64,000 nt of DNA from Rivularia sp. PCC 7116 (GCF_000316665.1 NC_019678.1:4464001-4528000); one strand, 5' to 3'; shown: positions 46,208 through 56,729, numbered from the stretch's first letter. Program-made: numbers and translations. Notes: generated by a model not told the origin, from the sequence alone.

Positions 46208-47542
46208 ATGATGAGAAAAACCCTTGCTTTGTTTTCCTTGAGCCTGGGAATTGCTTTAGTTAGCCCGCTACGTTCGGTTGTAGCTCAGGTGCCTATTATG
46301 ACACCGCCGCCGCTGCCAAGTTCTCCTAGAAGAACAGTTCCGCAACCACCGCGACCTGTCATAATACCTACTATTCCGCCGAGAGTACCGCAACCGCAGC
46401 GACCATTAGAGTTAAGTCCAGTAACTCCGGTACCTCCACTAAAACCAATTGGCTTATCCGACAACTGTACGCCTAGATACGCTTGTTTGGGTTGGGATGA
46501 GCAACTTTTTTGGGGTGGAAAAGGCAAAGGTAAAGCTGGCGATCGCTGGGCATTGATTCAATCAATTAACAATAGTTTGGGTTACTTGGAAAAACCCAGC
46601 GCGGCCAAAAAATATCAAAATTATCCCGTCAAGGAAATTACGTTAGATCGAGTGCGGCGTAGTTTATTACGTTTTCGCGAATTGGTGCGTAAATCGAAAT
46701 CCGCAGCAGAATTGCAAAATGCAGTTAGACGCGAGTTTCAGTTTTACAAATCAACCGGTAACGACGGCAAGGGTACGGTTAAATTTACCGCATATTATAA
46801 GCCGGTTTACGAAGCAAGTCGCGTTCGTACCGAAGAGTTTAAGTACCCCCTTTATCGAATACCTCCTGACTTTAAAGAATGGCAAAAACCACACCCTACA
46901 AGATTAGAACTTGAAGGAAAAGATGGTTTGTTAGGTGAAGATAGCCGTTTAAACGGGTTGGAGTTATTTTGGTTTAAAAACCGCTTTGATGCATACTTAG
47001 TTCATATCCAAGGTTCCGCAAAACTTAAGTTAACCGATGGTACCGTTACAGGTGTCGGTTACGCTGGTGCAACCGATTATCCTTGGACGAGCATTGGTAG
47101 AGCATTACTCAATGACGGAAAAATAACCCGCAAACAGACCACAATGCCCGGTATTATTAACTTTTTCCAGCGAAATCCCCGCGCTATGGACGATTATTTG
47201 CCGGTTTGGGAGCGTTTTGTTTTCTTTAGAGATAAAGGTAATATACCTGCTATCGGTAGTATCAACCTACCACTTACTCCAGAGCGTTCCATCGCTACAG
47301 ACAAATCTTTAATGCCTCCCGGTGCGTTAGCATTAGTCAACACTAGATTTCCTTATGTTGGATATGGTGGAAGATTAATCTATCGCAAAGTTAGTAGATT
47401 CGTACTAGACCAAGATACAGGTAGCGCTATCAAGACACCTGGAAGAGTTGATTACTTCATGGGCACCGGGAAAGTTGCGGGCGATCGCGCTGGAGTTACA
47501 GGTGGTAACGGAACGTTATACTATTTGCTGCTAAAGAAATAA
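46208..47542 (+). CDS. mltA: MltA-type membrane-bound lytic murein transglycosylase A
   Basis: 444 aa. Signal peptide (LALFSLSLGIALVSPLRSVVAQ), a Pro-rich periplasmic linker (~35-85), the MltA domain (~150-330; GKGTVKFTAYYKPVYEASR, FWFKNRFDAYLVHIQGSAKLKL) and a C-terminal 3D domain (DQDTGSAIKTPGRVDYFMG) with catalytic Asp. Cleaves glycan strands between MurNAc and GlcNAc to form 1,6-anhydroMurNAc, remodelling peptidoglycan. No lipobox is evident, so it is probably periplasmic rather than a lipoprotein. The N-terminal linker is long for the family. Confidence 0.93.
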   Translation: MMRKTLALFSLSLGIALVSPLRSVVAQVPIMTPPPLPSSPRRTVPQPPRPVIIPTIPPRVPQPQRPLELSPVTPVPPLKPIGLSDNCTPRYACLGWDEQLFWGGKGKGKAGDRWALIQSINNSLGYLEKPSAAKKYQNYPVKEITLDRVRRSLLRFRELVRKSKSAAELQNAVRREFQFYKSTGNDGKGTVKFTAYYKPVYEASRVRTEEFKYPLYRIPPDFKEWQKPHPTRLELEGKDGLLGEDSRLNGLELFWFKNRFDAYLVHIQGSAKLKLTDGTVTGVGYAGATDYPWTSIGRALLNDGKITRKQTTMPGIINFFQRNPRAMDDYLPVWERFVFFRDKGNIPAIGSINLPLTPERSIATDKSLMPPGALALVNTRFPYVGYGGRLIYRKVSRFVLDQDTGSAIKTPGRVDYFMGTGKVAGDRAGVTGGNGTLYYLLLKK

Positions 47543-47550
47543 GAATGAGT

Positions 47551-47573
47551 ATAGGGCATAGGGCATAGGGCAT
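47551..47573. repeat. ATAGGGC heptamer tandem repeat
   Basis: Three units of ATAGGGC directly after mltA; the 47690-47790 stretch is a related CCCATTCCCAAT-type degenerate repeat in the 314-bp gap before lpxD, which holds no gene. Confidence 0.75.
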
Positions 47574-47856
47574 AAATAAACCTTTGTTAAAGCCTTCCAA
47601 TACGAAAACCTATCAATATTCCTTCGTAGTGAGGAGTTACTGAAAATTTGTGACTCTTCACTCCTTATTTTTATAGATGATTTATGCAATACTTTTCGAT
47701 GTGCAATTAAAAATAATTAGTAAATTTTCTCTTCCCAGTTCCCCATTCCCATTCCCAATGCCCAATACCCCATTCCCAATTATTTGACGAACAAACTTTC
47801 TACTAAAAACGACAAATAAAACAGCCTTGTAAATAGTTCTTACTCGAATTACAAAA

Positions 47857-48900
47857 ATGAAATTCAGCGAAATAGTCCAAAAACTGGGTGAAACTGCCAT
47901 TAATTCTAGTATATGTAGCTTACCGCATCTCGATCCAGACATTACTACACTCGCCGCCATTGATGAAGCCACAACTGGCACTATTAGTTATATAGAAGGC
48001 GCAAAATTTGCTGGTGCCTTAGATAATACATCTGCTAATGCCTTAATTTTACCTGCCGATGAAACATTACAGTCAAAAGCACAGGAAAAAGGAATTGCTT
48101 GGATAGCGGCGAAAGAACCGCGATTGTTGTTTGCTAAAACAATCAACATATTTTATCAACCTTGGCAGCCCGCTCCAGGAATTCATCCCAGCGCCGTAAT
48201 TCACGAAAATGCAAAAATTGGTAAAGATGTTTATATTGGTGCCCATGTCGTAATTGAGCAAAATGTAGAAATTGGTAACAACGTCTGCATTCATGCCAAT
48301 GTGGTGATTTATCCAGATGTAAAAATTGGCGATCGCACTGTTTTACACGCTAACTGTACCGTTCAGGAACGTTCTCGCATTGGTGCCGATTGCACGATCA
48401 ATAGCGGTACGGTTATCGGTGCTGAAGGCTTCGGTTTTGTTCCCACAAAAGAAGGCTGGTTCAAGATGGAGCAGTCTGGCTATACAGTTTTAGAAGATAA
48501 AGTCGAAATTGGCTCTAATAGTGCGGTAGATCGTCCCGCCGTGGGAGAAACTCGTATTGGTCGCAATACGGTTATTGATAATTTAGTACAAATAGGACAC
48601 GGTACAAAAGTTGGTTTTGGCTGTGCGATCGCCGGACAAACAGCAACAGCCGGAGGAGTCCGAATAGGTAATCGCGTGATTATTGCAGGACAATCGGGAA
48701 TCGCCAATCAAGTCAAAATCGGCGATGGTGCGATTGTATCCGCAAAAGCCGGAGTTCATAGCAACGTCCCACCAGGAGAAATTGTCTCAGGAAACCCAGC
48801 GATACCTTACAAAATATATTTAAAATCCAATGCGATTATTCAAAAATTGCCAGAAATTTATCAGTACATCAGAAAATTGCAGCGCAAGTTTAAGGAATAG
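47857..48900 (+). CDS. lpxD: UDP-3-O-acylglucosamine N-acyltransferase
   Basis: 347 aa. Third step of lipid A synthesis: transfers an R-3-hydroxyacyl chain from ACP to UDP-3-O-acyl-glucosamine. N-terminal uridine-binding domain (residues 1-100), then a left-handed beta-helix of hexapeptide repeats (IHENAKIGKDVYIGAHVVIE, VKIGDRTVLHANCTVQERS) with the catalytic-type His in LVQIGHGTKVG, and a C-terminal helix (AIIQKLPEIYQYIRKLQRKF). Many cyanobacteria keep LpxD even where lipid A is simplified. Full length. Confidence 0.95.
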   Translation: MKFSEIVQKLGETAINSSICSLPHLDPDITTLAAIDEATTGTISYIEGAKFAGALDNTSANALILPADETLQSKAQEKGIAWIAAKEPRLLFAKTINIFYQPWQPAPGIHPSAVIHENAKIGKDVYIGAHVVIEQNVEIGNNVCIHANVVIYPDVKIGDRTVLHANCTVQERSRIGADCTINSGTVIGAEGFGFVPTKEGWFKMEQSGYTVLEDKVEIGSNSAVDRPAVGETRIGRNTVIDNLVQIGHGTKVGFGCAIAGQTATAGGVRIGNRVIIAGQSGIANQVKIGDGAIVSAKAGVHSNVPPGEIVSGNPAIPYKIYLKSNAIIQKLPEIYQYIRKLQRKFKE

Positions 48901-49109
48901 GCTAACTTAAGGAAAGGAGGCTCTGCCTCCAGTTATTAATAAATATGCCAGATATTAAACACCCGATTTTTTATAAATAATGCTTTTTCCACCCACCAAC
49001 TCTAATAAGATTCTGGATGTTCCGAGGAAAGAAGCTTGATGTGAATTAATTTGATTTATAGATTAGCCAAAAATTTGTAGACTTAGTGATATCACGTCTC
49101 TCCAATCCT

Positions 49110-50009
49110 CTAAGAATACCGAATTTGTAGAATCAATCGATTGCTATTTTTGGGTAATTTTAATCTATGAATACAAGATGGATCTTGGAAAAAACCAAAT
49201 CCAGCATTGCCTGTAATTGTAAGCTGCTCCGAACGGTTGTAATAACGCCATACATCTGCTTCTTTTTGAATATTTGAGCGAAAAAGCATTTTTAAAGGTT
49301 TGCGGTTATGCGATTTCTTTATCATAATGTGAGGACCTGTATTTTCTTCGACATCGGTAATAAAGAAACTAACAGTTACGAAGTTTAATCCAGCAACGTC
49401 GTAATGAAAATTTGTCGGTGGATATAATTTCTGAGTTTCAGCTTCATCTAAATCGGAAGCAAAACTCCAAGTTAAGTGGCGGGTGATTAAAGTCGGATAA
49501 TAACCGAGATATTTTCTGGCGATTTCAATTAACATGCCATCGCGGACAATTTTATCTATAGTCGCGCATTTATCTAGATTGCTGACAAGCCCGCGCATAA
49601 CCTGTCTTCCTTTACCTTGCAAACACCCGTTTTTGATATCCGAAGCCAAGAAAAAGCCATCATGCTTGGGTTCGGTACAGGGATTTAAATGAGCGAACGA
49701 ACGAATTTTTTCAACAGCATTTGAATTTAGCTGCAATCCTAGATGTACTCCAGTTTCTTGAATATTATCTACGCATTCATCAAGTTGAGGGGGAGAAATT
49801 ACTGAAGTATTGCTGATGTTTAATTTTTGTTGATAAAAATGAGGATTAGAGCGCTGTAAATGATTTTGAACAATGCTGTATCCACGACGAATTGTTTTGA
49901 ATCTTCCTAAAGATTGCCAGCGCTTGCTGCTACCGATTCTTTTAGCAAAATCATTACTTTCATCAAGTTGACTTTTTTGCTTTTTTAATTGAATCAATGT
50001 ACCAGTCAT
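49110..50009 (-). CDS. Phytanoyl-CoA dioxygenase (PhyH)-like protein
   Basis: 299 aa. C-terminal ~190 residues form an Fe(II)/2-oxoglutarate dioxygenase-type double-stranded helix: HxD motif in TNFHYDVAGLNFV, distal His in SCIHRLKLPKNSNRL, with a downstream Arg typical of 2-oxoglutarate binding; FITDVEENTGPHIMIKKSH is the conserved core. The N-terminus (~80 residues) is basic and variable. Substrate unknown. It stands alone. Confidence 0.85.
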   Translation of the reverse strand: MTGTLIQLKKQKSQLDESNDFAKRIGSSKRWQSLGRFKTIRRGYSIVQNHLQRSNPHFYQQKLNISNTSVISPPQLDECVDNIQETGVHLGLQLNSNAVEKIRSFAHLNPCTEPKHDGFFLASDIKNGCLQGKGRQVMRGLVSNLDKCATIDKIVRDGMLIEIARKYLGYYPTLITRHLTWSFASDLDEAETQKLYPPTNFHYDVAGLNFVTVSFFITDVEENTGPHIMIKKSHNRKPLKMLFRSNIQKEADVWRYYNRSEQLTITGNAGFGFFQDPSCIHRLKLPKNSNRLILQIRYS

Positions 50010-50426
50010 AATTTTTTCTTCTCAAAAGAAGTGGGTTTTCAACTGCATTAAATATGCAGCTACCCAGCGACCAAAAACAGAAGTTATTAGTAGAAATTCT
50101 GATAAATTAATGGTGTCTGAGTAATTTCTACAGTGCCATATTTTTTTATATTTTGACAATTGTTGAATATGCTTATGTTTTTTATAAATCTTTAATGAAA
50201 ACTAAATACGATTAATTATTGTTTTTATATTTTTATAGATTTAATGAATCTGAATTCATATTATTTTAATCAAAGATACTCAATATAATGCCGATTATAT
50301 TCCTGATAGTTAATAACGTTGATATCGGAAAAATAAACACAAATGTTAATACTGAAAAATATATAATTTTTTGCAAAAAAATAAGGATGCTCCCGACGCA
50401 ACTATCATATTGTTCGCGTAGGGTGT

Positions 50427-50461
50427 GTGACGCTAGGAAATGAAAAGGTTTATAGCGTCAC
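50427..50461. repeat. GTGACGCTA inverted repeat
   Basis: Perfect 9-bp arms with a 17-base loop; flanking GTAGG/CCTAC extends the pairing with a bulge. Confidence 0.6.
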
Positions 50462-50664
50462 CTACTAAGCAGTAATTATGACAAAATCCTAGATTAAAAT
50501 ACAGTTATATCAATTCTCGATTTTTTGAATATTTATAGATGAAATTTTAGATAGCTAAACAATGAATACTATAATTATTTTGGGAATATTTTTATTTGCG
50601 ATTCCACTACTATTAATAGAATGATTAGATACCGATACCGTAGATCAGAATTTAATTACGAAAT

Positions 50665-50686
50665 GAGACGCGATATACCGCGTCTC
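50665..50686 (-). terminator. Hairpin after the HdrB-like gene
   Basis: GAGACGCG-GTATA-TCGCGTCTC on the minus strand begins 7 bp beyond the stop at 50693. No long T-run follows; moderate terminator candidate. Confidence 0.5.
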
Positions 50687-50692
50687 TCCATA

Positions 50693-51583
50693 CTAAAATC
50701 CTAATTTTTCTAAGATTGGTTTAGTAGAGACAATATGTCTTTGTAAACCAAGTTCTTTTGGACTAACTCCCAAAGCTAAAGCAACTAACTGCGGTAAATG
50801 CAATACTGGTAAACCTAAATTACGTCCGATAACTTTTTCTACCTCTGGCTGACGAGAATCTAAATTAAGGTGGCATAAAGGACAAGGTGTAACCAAACAA
50901 TCCGCACCTGCTTCTATGGCTTCTGAGATATGCTTTCCTGCCATCTGAAAAGACTGAGTCGTAGCATAACTCGAAAGCGGCCACCCACAGCATTTAGTAC
51001 GCCCTTGATAATAAATAGGCTCCGCCCCTACCATACGAAACACATTTTCCATCGCTTCTGGTTTAAAAGGATCGTCGTAGGTTGTATTTTGAGCGCGGAG
51101 TAAATAGCAGCCGTAAAAAGCCGCGCATTTCAGATTGCTTAATTTTTTGGTGACTCGCTTTTCTATTTCTTCTAAACCATAATCGTTTACCAAAGCGTAA
51201 AGCAGATGCCTGACTTCGGTACTTCCTTGATAAGGAGAACAGCTTTCTTTTTGCAACAAACTGTTAACTTTATTTAAGTAATCGGGATTATTTTGCTTGG
51301 AAGCTTTAAGTCGTTCATCTACATGACCGATAACACCTTGACAAGTGCTGCAATGAGTCAGTAAAGGCAGATTTAATTCCTCAGCTAAAGAAATATTTCT
51401 AGCATTGACTGTATCTTCTAATAGTTGTGAATCTTCCTTGAAAGTTCCAGAGCCACAGCAAGCAGCTTTCTTTAATTCAATTAGTTCAATGTTTAAAGCT
51501 TTAGAAAGAGCAACGGTAGAAGAATGTAGCTCTCGACAAGCTCCTTGAGCAACACAACCTGGAAAATAAGCGTATTTAAGCAT
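50693..51583 (-). CDS. HdrB-like protein with two CCG domains
   Basis: 296 aa. Two cysteine-rich CCG domains: CVAQ...[11 protein letters not shown]...[10 protein letters not shown] (~10-100) and [11 protein letters not shown]...[11 protein letters not shown]...[10 protein letters not shown] (~155-240). Annotated in cyanobacteria as heterodisulfide-reductase subunit B-like or SdhC type-E-like. Such domains bind noncubane [4Fe-4S] clusters and move electrons to disulfides or quinones; partner and reaction are unknown here. No HdrA, HdrC or Sdh gene is adjacent. Confidence 0.9.
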   Translation of the reverse strand: MLKYAYFPGCVAQGACRELHSSTVALSKALNIELIELKKAACCGSGTFKEDSQLLEDTVNARNISLAEELNLPLLTHCSTCQGVIGHVDERLKASKQNNPDYLNKVNSLLQKESCSPYQGSTEVRHLLYALVNDYGLEEIEKRVTKKLSNLKCAAFYGCYLLRAQNTTYDDPFKPEAMENVFRMVGAEPIYYQGRTKCCGWPLSSYATTQSFQMAGKHISEAIEAGADCLVTPCPLCHLNLDSRQPEVEKVIGRNLGLPVLHLPQLVALALGVSPKELGLQRHIVSTKPILEKLGF

Positions 51584-52107
51584 TTGGAATAGAATACAAT
51601 TTGAACAAGAAGGAAAAGTGAAAATTTAATCAGTCCGCTCTGGGGTTGCCGAATCGGAAGGGGAAGAAAGGTAATCTTGCCACTGGCGCGAGCTTTACCG
51701 AACCGACCGAATCGAGAAGTAGTTTGTCTCCCCATGCAGAGAAAAACTGACATGTATGGGAAATGTTTCCCCGAGAGTTACTTCCATGGAAGCAGCTTTA
51801 AGTAGGTCGTAAGAAGTTAAATTTACTCTATGGAGTTGAGTGCTTGTGTGGTATCAAGTGCTTTATTCTTTATGATTGGTGATGGTCGTCCATCTAAAAT
51901 CAGTTTTATCATTGTCGTTCTCTTTTTAGTAGCTTTGAGTGTATATACCAATAATTAGTAACATTCAAGAAAAAAAAGCATAAAAATTGCCACGATAGAA
52001 ACATATACATCGTGTATGAGAACGCGCTTTCCGATAAGATGTATATGCTCAAAACGGTGACAGCCATCAAGAGCGAATTCAAGCAACATAGCCGAGGTAT
52101 TTAATCT
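51584..52107. other. Leader region between HdrB-like gene and acpP
   Basis: Contains the GC-rich folded block at 51621-51824, then ~280 bp of AT-rich acpP leader with no recognised element. Confidence 0.55.
51621..51824. ncRNA. GC-rich structured block, possible RNA gene or mobile-element end
   Basis: Closing pairing AAATTTAA (51622-51629) with TTAAATTT (51817-51824); CTCTGGGG (51638-51645) with CCCC...CAGAG (51730-51741); GGTAA/TTACC inner hairpin; GGGAAATGTTTCCC (51758-51771); CTTCCATGGAAG palindrome (51781-51792). Clearly GC-richer than its flanks and without a credible ORF. It is leader-positioned for HdrB-like (minus) and upstream of acpP (plus), so strand is undecided. Confidence 0.4.
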
Positions 52108-52359
52108 ATGAGCCAAGCGGAAATTTTTGACAAAGTAAAGAAAATTGTTGCGGAACAATTAGGTGTTGAAGATGAGAAAATCACCCCAAATGCCAATTTC
52201 GCCAATGATTTAGGGGCTGATTCTTTGGATACGGTCGAACTAGTAATGGCTTTGGAAGAAGAATTTGATATTGAAATTCCTGACGAAGCCGCGGAAAAAA
52301 TTACTACAGTTCAAGAAGCAGTTGACTACATTAATGAAAAAGTCGCCGCATCCGCCTAG
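52108..52359 (+). CDS. acpP: Acyl carrier protein
   Basis: 83 aa, acidic. Ser in [20 protein letters not shown] receives the 4'-phosphopantetheine arm. Carries growing acyl chains in type II fatty acid synthesis and donates hydroxyacyl groups to LpxD. Followed 200 bp later by fabF in the usual order, likely one transcription unit. Confidence 0.97.
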   Translation: MSQAEIFDKVKKIVAEQLGVEDEKITPNANFANDLGADSLDTVELVMALEEEFDIEIPDEAAEKITTVQEAVDYINEKVAASA

Positions 52360-52561
52360 CATCAGGAATGAGTAATAGATAATTGGGGATTGGGGAACGG
52401 AAACGGTTGATGCGTTAGTAGAAAAAAGTTGGTAGAAAATCTAATTCAAACTTTTATGTCTCGCTAACTATTACAATTTTCTTATCCCTAGTTCCTAATT
52501 TCTAATTACAGGTTCCTATGTGTTGTTCTGCAACGTAGGTCGAGCCACCATAACTATCATC

Positions 52562-53812
52562 ATGACAGAATTTAAACGTAAGCGCGTTGTTGTAACTGGT
52601 GTTGGCGCGATTACACCGATTGGTAACACACCAGAAGAATATTGGGAAGGATTAGCCAGCGGTCGTAATGGCATCGGTAAAATTACTTTCTTTGATGCTT
52701 CAAATCATGATTGCCATATTGCTGGTGAAGTGAAGAATTTCGATCCTCATAATTACATGGATCGCAAAGAAGCTAAGCGGATGGACCGATTTGCCCAGCT
52801 AGGGGTTTCGGCAGCAAAACAAGCTGTTAAAGACGCAAATTTGACCATCAATGATTTGAATGCAGAACAAATCGGAGTCATACTTGGCTCCGGGGTGGGT
52901 GGCATCAAGGTTATGGAAGATCAGCAAACGATTTATCTTGACCGGGGTCCCAACCGCTGTAGCCCTTTCATGATACCGATGATGATTGCCAATATGGCTG
53001 CGGGGTTAACGGCAATTCATACTGGAGCTAAAGGACCTAATGCCTGCCCGGTTACAGCTTGTGCTAGTGGTTCCAATGCTATCGGTGATGCTTTTCGCAT
53101 TATTCAAGACGGATATGCTCAAGCCATGATTTGTGGCGGCACTGAAGCTGCAATTACACCTTTATCTATTGCTGGTTTTGCTGCTGCTAGAACGCTTTCT
53201 ACACGTAACTCGGAACCCGAAAAAGCCAGCCGTCCGTTTGACAAAGACCGCAATGGCTTTGTTATGGGTGAAGGTGCAGGTATTTTGATTCTTGAAGAAC
53301 TCGAACATGCTTTAAGTCGTGGTGCCAAAATTTATGCCGAAATGGTTGGCTATGGCATGACATGTGATGCTTACCATATGACTTCACCCGTACCAGGTGG
53401 AAAAGGTGCTGCAAGAGCTATACGTTTAGCACTCAAAGACGGCGGACTTACACCAGAAATGGTTACATACATCAACGCCCACGGTACCAGCACCCCCGTA
53501 AATGACCCCACCGAAACTGCTGCCATGAAAGAAGTTTTGGGAGAACATGCTTATAAAATAGCAGTTAGTTCTACCAAGTCTATGACCGGCCATCTTCTGG
53601 GCGGTTCTGGAGGCATCGAAGGAGTAGCAACAGTATTAGCGATCGCCAATAATCGAGTTCCTCCAACAATTAATTTGGATAATCCAGACCCCGAATGCGA
53701 TTTAGATTATGTTCCAAATGAAAGTCGCGCTCTGGATATTAAAGTAGCTCTATCCAATTCCTTTGGTTTTGGCGGTCACAATGTCACGCTGGCTTTTAAG
53801 AAGTACGCTTAA
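52562..53812 (+). CDS. fabF: 3-oxoacyl-ACP synthase II
   Basis: 416 aa from ATG 52562 (MTEFKRKRVVVTGVGAITPI), the family start; the frame extends to 52520 but the extra 14 residues are not conserved-looking. Condenses malonyl-ACP with acyl-ACP in fatty acid elongation. Catalytic triad: Cys in PVTACASGSNAIG, His in INAHGTSTPVNDPTE, His in STKSMTGHLLGGSGG. Length normal. Downstream of acpP. A hairpin of repeated TTCATCC (53820-53870) follows and may terminate it. Confidence 0.96.
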   Translation: MTEFKRKRVVVTGVGAITPIGNTPEEYWEGLASGRNGIGKITFFDASNHDCHIAGEVKNFDPHNYMDRKEAKRMDRFAQLGVSAAKQAVKDANLTINDLNAEQIGVILGSGVGGIKVMEDQQTIYLDRGPNRCSPFMIPMMIANMAAGLTAIHTGAKGPNACPVTACASGSNAIGDAFRIIQDGYAQAMICGGTEAAITPLSIAGFAAARTLSTRNSEPEKASRPFDKDRNGFVMGEGAGILILEELEHALSRGAKIYAEMVGYGMTCDAYHMTSPVPGGKGAARAIRLALKDGGLTPEMVTYINAHGTSTPVNDPTETAAMKEVLGEHAYKIAVSSTKSMTGHLLGGSGGIEGVATVLAIANNRVPPTINLDNPDPECDLDYVPNESRALDIKVALSNSFGFGGHNVTLAFKKYA

Positions 53813-54137
53813 TGAAGCAAGGATGAAGTATGAAACACCGTTTTCAAATTCATCCTTCATCCTTCATGTTTAATACTCGCTTATGGCGGCTTCAGTAAGG
53901 TGCATCTGCGCCTTGCTGAGCAAATTAGTTTAATTAAAAACGGAATAACTGTAGCAATCCTCTATACAATTAATCCCAAGTCCCTTCATAAAAATCTTGC
54001 GATGGTACCTCTTGTCCGTCAACAAGCAGCAATGGGATGATAATTATATAGCTATGCTGGGAAAATCAAAATAACCCCCGTGGCGAGCTACATAAAGCTA
54101 CTAAATGAACGCTAACGTCGTTAAAAACAATCGTATT

Positions 54138-56156
54138 ATGGCTGTTGCAACCCAAACCCAAACCCTCGAACAACTTTGTATCAACTCAATTCGCTTTTTA
54201 GCAGTTGATGCTGTAGAAAAAGCAAAGTCCGGACACCCCGGACTACCTATGGGCGCAGCGCCAATGGCGTTCGTGCTTTGGGATAAATTCATGCGGTTTA
54301 ACCCCAAAAACCCCAAATGGTTCAATCGCGACCGCTTTGTTCTGTCTGCCGGTCATGGTTCTATGTTGCAGTATGCTCTGCTTTATTTAGCGGGGTTTGA
54401 TAGCGTCAGCATAGAAGATATCAAGAACTTCCGTCAGTGGGAATCAAGCACTCCCGGACACCCCGAAAACTTCATGACATTAGGGGTAGAAATTACTACC
54501 GGACCTCTGGGTCAGGGAATTGCTAATGCAGTAGGTTTGGCAATGGCAGAAGCACATCTTGCTGCCATGTACAACAAACCCGATGCTAAAATAGTTGACC
54601 ATTACACCTACTGTATTCTAGGTGACGGTTGCAACATGGAAGGTATTTCTGGTGAAGCTTGCTCTTTTGCAGGACACCAAGGTTTAGGCAAATTAATTGC
54701 CCTGTACGACGACAACCACATTTCTATCGATGGTTCCACCGACGTAGCATTTACCGAAGATGTTTCCAAGCGTTTTGAAGCTTACGGCTGGCACGTTCTT
54801 CACGTTAAAGATGGTAATAACGATTTAGACGCAATTGCTAAAGCTATCGAGGAAGCTAAGTCTGTCACTGACAAGCCCACCATGATTAAGGTGACAACCA
54901 CTATCGGTTACGGTGCGCCCAACAAACAAGACACAGCAGGTATTCACGGTGCTGCTCTCGGTGCTGATGAAATCAAACTTACCCGCGAAAACTTAGGTTG
55001 GAAGCACGAGCCTTTTGTAGTACCAGAAGATGCTTTAAACCACATGCGTAAAGCAGTAGAACGCGGTGCTGGTTATGAAGAAGACTGGAATAAGACTTTT
55101 GCTGACTACAAATCCAAATATGCTAAAGAAGCAGCAGAATTTGAGCGTTATTTAACTGGCAAGCTTCCCGATGGTTGGGACAAAGTATTACCTACATACA
55201 CCCCCGAAGATAAAGGATTAGCAACCCGTAAATACTCTCAAGATTGCCTCAACAAACTGGCATCAGTTTTACCAGAACTAATCGGTGGTTCGGCTGACTT
55301 AACTCACTCCAACCTAACCGAAATCAAGGAATCGGGAGAGTTCCAGAAAGGTCAACATCAAAACCGTAACGTCCACTTCGGCGTGCGCGAACACGGTATG
55401 GGCGGTATTTGTAACGGTATGGCTTTGCACGATTCGGGATTAGTTCCTTATGGTGCAACTTTCTTAATCTTTACAGACTACATGCGTGCTGCTATCCGTT
55501 TATCGGCACTATCGCATACTGGAACGCTCTGGGTTATGACTCACGATTCCATCGGACAAGGTGAAGATGGTCCTACCCACCAGCCAATTGAAACTTTAGC
55601 TTCTTTGAGAGCTATTCCTAACCTCAACGTAATTCGTCCAGCAGACGGAAACGAAGTTTCTGGGGCTTATAAATGCGCTATCGAAAGAGCTAAGAAAAAA
55701 GACCCCACTTTATTAGCGTTCACTCGTCAAGGTGTACCTAACTTAAAAGGTACTTCTATCGATAACGTGGCTAAAGGTGCTTATACCTTAGTTGATTGCG
55801 ACGGAACTCCAGATATCATTTTGATTGGTACTGGTTCTGAAGTACAGCTTTGTGTGGGTGCTGCCGAAAAACTTTCCGGTGAAGGTAAGAAAGTCCGCGT
55901 AGTTTCTATGCCATCTTGGGAATTATTTGAAGATCAAGATGATTCTTACAAGGAATCCGTTTTCCCATCATCTGTTACCAAGCGGGTATCCGTAGAAGCT
56001 GCTGCTAGCTTCGGCTGGCACAAGTACATTGGTACTGAAGGCGCAGCTGTAAGTATCGACAGATTCGGTGCTTCGGCTCCTGGTGCAACTGTTATGGAAA
56101 AATTCGGCTTCACTGTTGATAATGTCGTAGCAACTGCTAAGAAAGTTTTGGGTTAA
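54138..56156 (+). CDS. tkt: Transketolase
   Basis: 672 aa from ATG 54138 ([20 protein letters not shown]); an ATG at 54105 is an alternative, neither has a clear Shine-Dalgarno. ThDP- and Mg2+-dependent transfer of two-carbon ketol units in the Calvin cycle and pentose phosphate pathway. ThDP motif [20 protein letters not shown] through DDNHISIDG; also [17 protein letters not shown], and [19 protein letters not shown] with the catalytic Glu. Full length. Gene has its own terminator. Confidence 0.96.
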   Translation: MAVATQTQTLEQLCINSIRFLAVDAVEKAKSGHPGLPMGAAPMAFVLWDKFMRFNPKNPKWFNRDRFVLSAGHGSMLQYALLYLAGFDSVSIEDIKNFRQWESSTPGHPENFMTLGVEITTGPLGQGIANAVGLAMAEAHLAAMYNKPDAKIVDHYTYCILGDGCNMEGISGEACSFAGHQGLGKLIALYDDNHISIDGSTDVAFTEDVSKRFEAYGWHVLHVKDGNNDLDAIAKAIEEAKSVTDKPTMIKVTTTIGYGAPNKQDTAGIHGAALGADEIKLTRENLGWKHEPFVVPEDALNHMRKAVERGAGYEEDWNKTFADYKSKYAKEAAEFERYLTGKLPDGWDKVLPTYTPEDKGLATRKYSQDCLNKLASVLPELIGGSADLTHSNLTEIKESGEFQKGQHQNRNVHFGVREHGMGGICNGMALHDSGLVPYGATFLIFTDYMRAAIRLSALSHTGTLWVMTHDSIGQGEDGPTHQPIETLASLRAIPNLNVIRPADGNEVSGAYKCAIERAKKKDPTLLAFTRQGVPNLKGTSIDNVAKGAYTLVDCDGTPDIILIGTGSEVQLCVGAAEKLSGEGKKVRVVSMPSWELFEDQDDSYKESVFPSSVTKRVSVEAAASFGWHKYIGTEGAAVSIDRFGASAPGATVMEKFGFTVDNVVATAKKVLG

Positions 56157-56501
56157 TTTTTAGGTTAATTGGATAATTCAATAATTGAATAACTGTGTTT
56201 AAGGTGGGTTTAGTAGCCCGCCTTTTTTGTATTCAATTAGAATGTCAGCATCGATTAAAGTTAAAATATAATTGCTCAAATCGCGTATTTTAATCTTATA
56301 CTTTTCCCTAAGATTAATTAAAAATAGATTCAAGTATTCTCGTTTTCTTTCATTAATTAATCCGTAAATATTTGATATCGTAAAACCTATTAGCCTGATG
56401 ATAATATTGATTTTTATAAGGGTCTTTTTCACTAATTAAAGTAACTTGATGATGATAATACTGCAAACCTTTTAATGCGATTAAATCACTGTTATATTGT
56501 T
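56157..56501. other. Gap between tkt and the DUF928-like fragment
   Basis: Holds the tkt terminator. A minus-strand 77-codon frame at 56199-56432 runs through it and has no family resemblance. Conserved continuation of the DUF928 domain was looked for and not seen. Confidence 0.5.
56201..56228 (+). terminator. Intrinsic terminator of tkt
   Basis: AAGGTGGG, loop, CCCGCCTTTTTT: GC-rich stem with U tail, about 45 bp past the stop. Confidence 0.85.
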
Positions 56502-56729
56502 TTATCGACTGCTACCTCCTCGACGACGACCTTCATCCGGCGAACCTAAATTTTGAGGAACTCTTTGAGCAACTACAGTGGGAATACTATTATTTTCAGC
56601 ATCTGATGCTTGTATTAATTGGGTTGAATAAGCGCTTGCTTTTAGTGGGTTGCCAATAATAATGATGGGTATTAAAGAAATCAAGCAAGCTAATTTAGAA
56701 TATCTTTTAGTTGAGTTTAGGAAAGTCAT
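56502..56729 (-). pseudogene. Truncated DUF928-like secreted protein
   Basis: 75 aa from ATG 56729 (an ATG at 56771 is also in frame). Signal peptide (LACLISLIPIIIIGNPLKASA), then 40 residues ending QNLGSPDEGRRRGGSSR and stop. In cyanobacterial DUF928 proteins a P-x-G-x-P-x-x-R-R-x-G-G-(G/A)-S/T-R motif opens a ~180-residue domain; here translation stops right after it. Lies 91 bp downstream of a CHASE2-domain gene, the usual companion of DUF928. Likely a degraded gene; a genuine short secreted peptide cannot be excluded. Confidence 0.6.

Larger units (their letters stand above)
50010..50692. other. Intergenic region upstream of the PhyH-like gene
   Basis: AT-rich, no gene. Holds an inverted repeat GTGACGCTA/TAGCGTCAC (50427-50461) and a GAGACGCG hairpin (50665-50686) that may terminate the HdrB-like gene. 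Confidence 0.55.

Noticed and set aside
50562-50624. 20-codon hydrophobic ORF (MNTIIILGIFLFAIPLLLIE)
   Set aside because: Could be a tiny membrane peptide, but no ribosome-binding site or known small subunit matches; chance is likely in AT-rich sequence.
51493-51753. 86-codon minus-strand frame overlapping the HdrB-like start
   Set aside because: It is a translation of the GC-rich structured block with a hydrophobic tail read out of frame through the HdrB gene; no independent support.
56199-56432. 77-codon minus-strand open frame after tkt
   Set aside because: It runs through the tkt terminator hairpin and shows no domain; low-complexity I/N/K-rich translation typical of AT-rich DNA.
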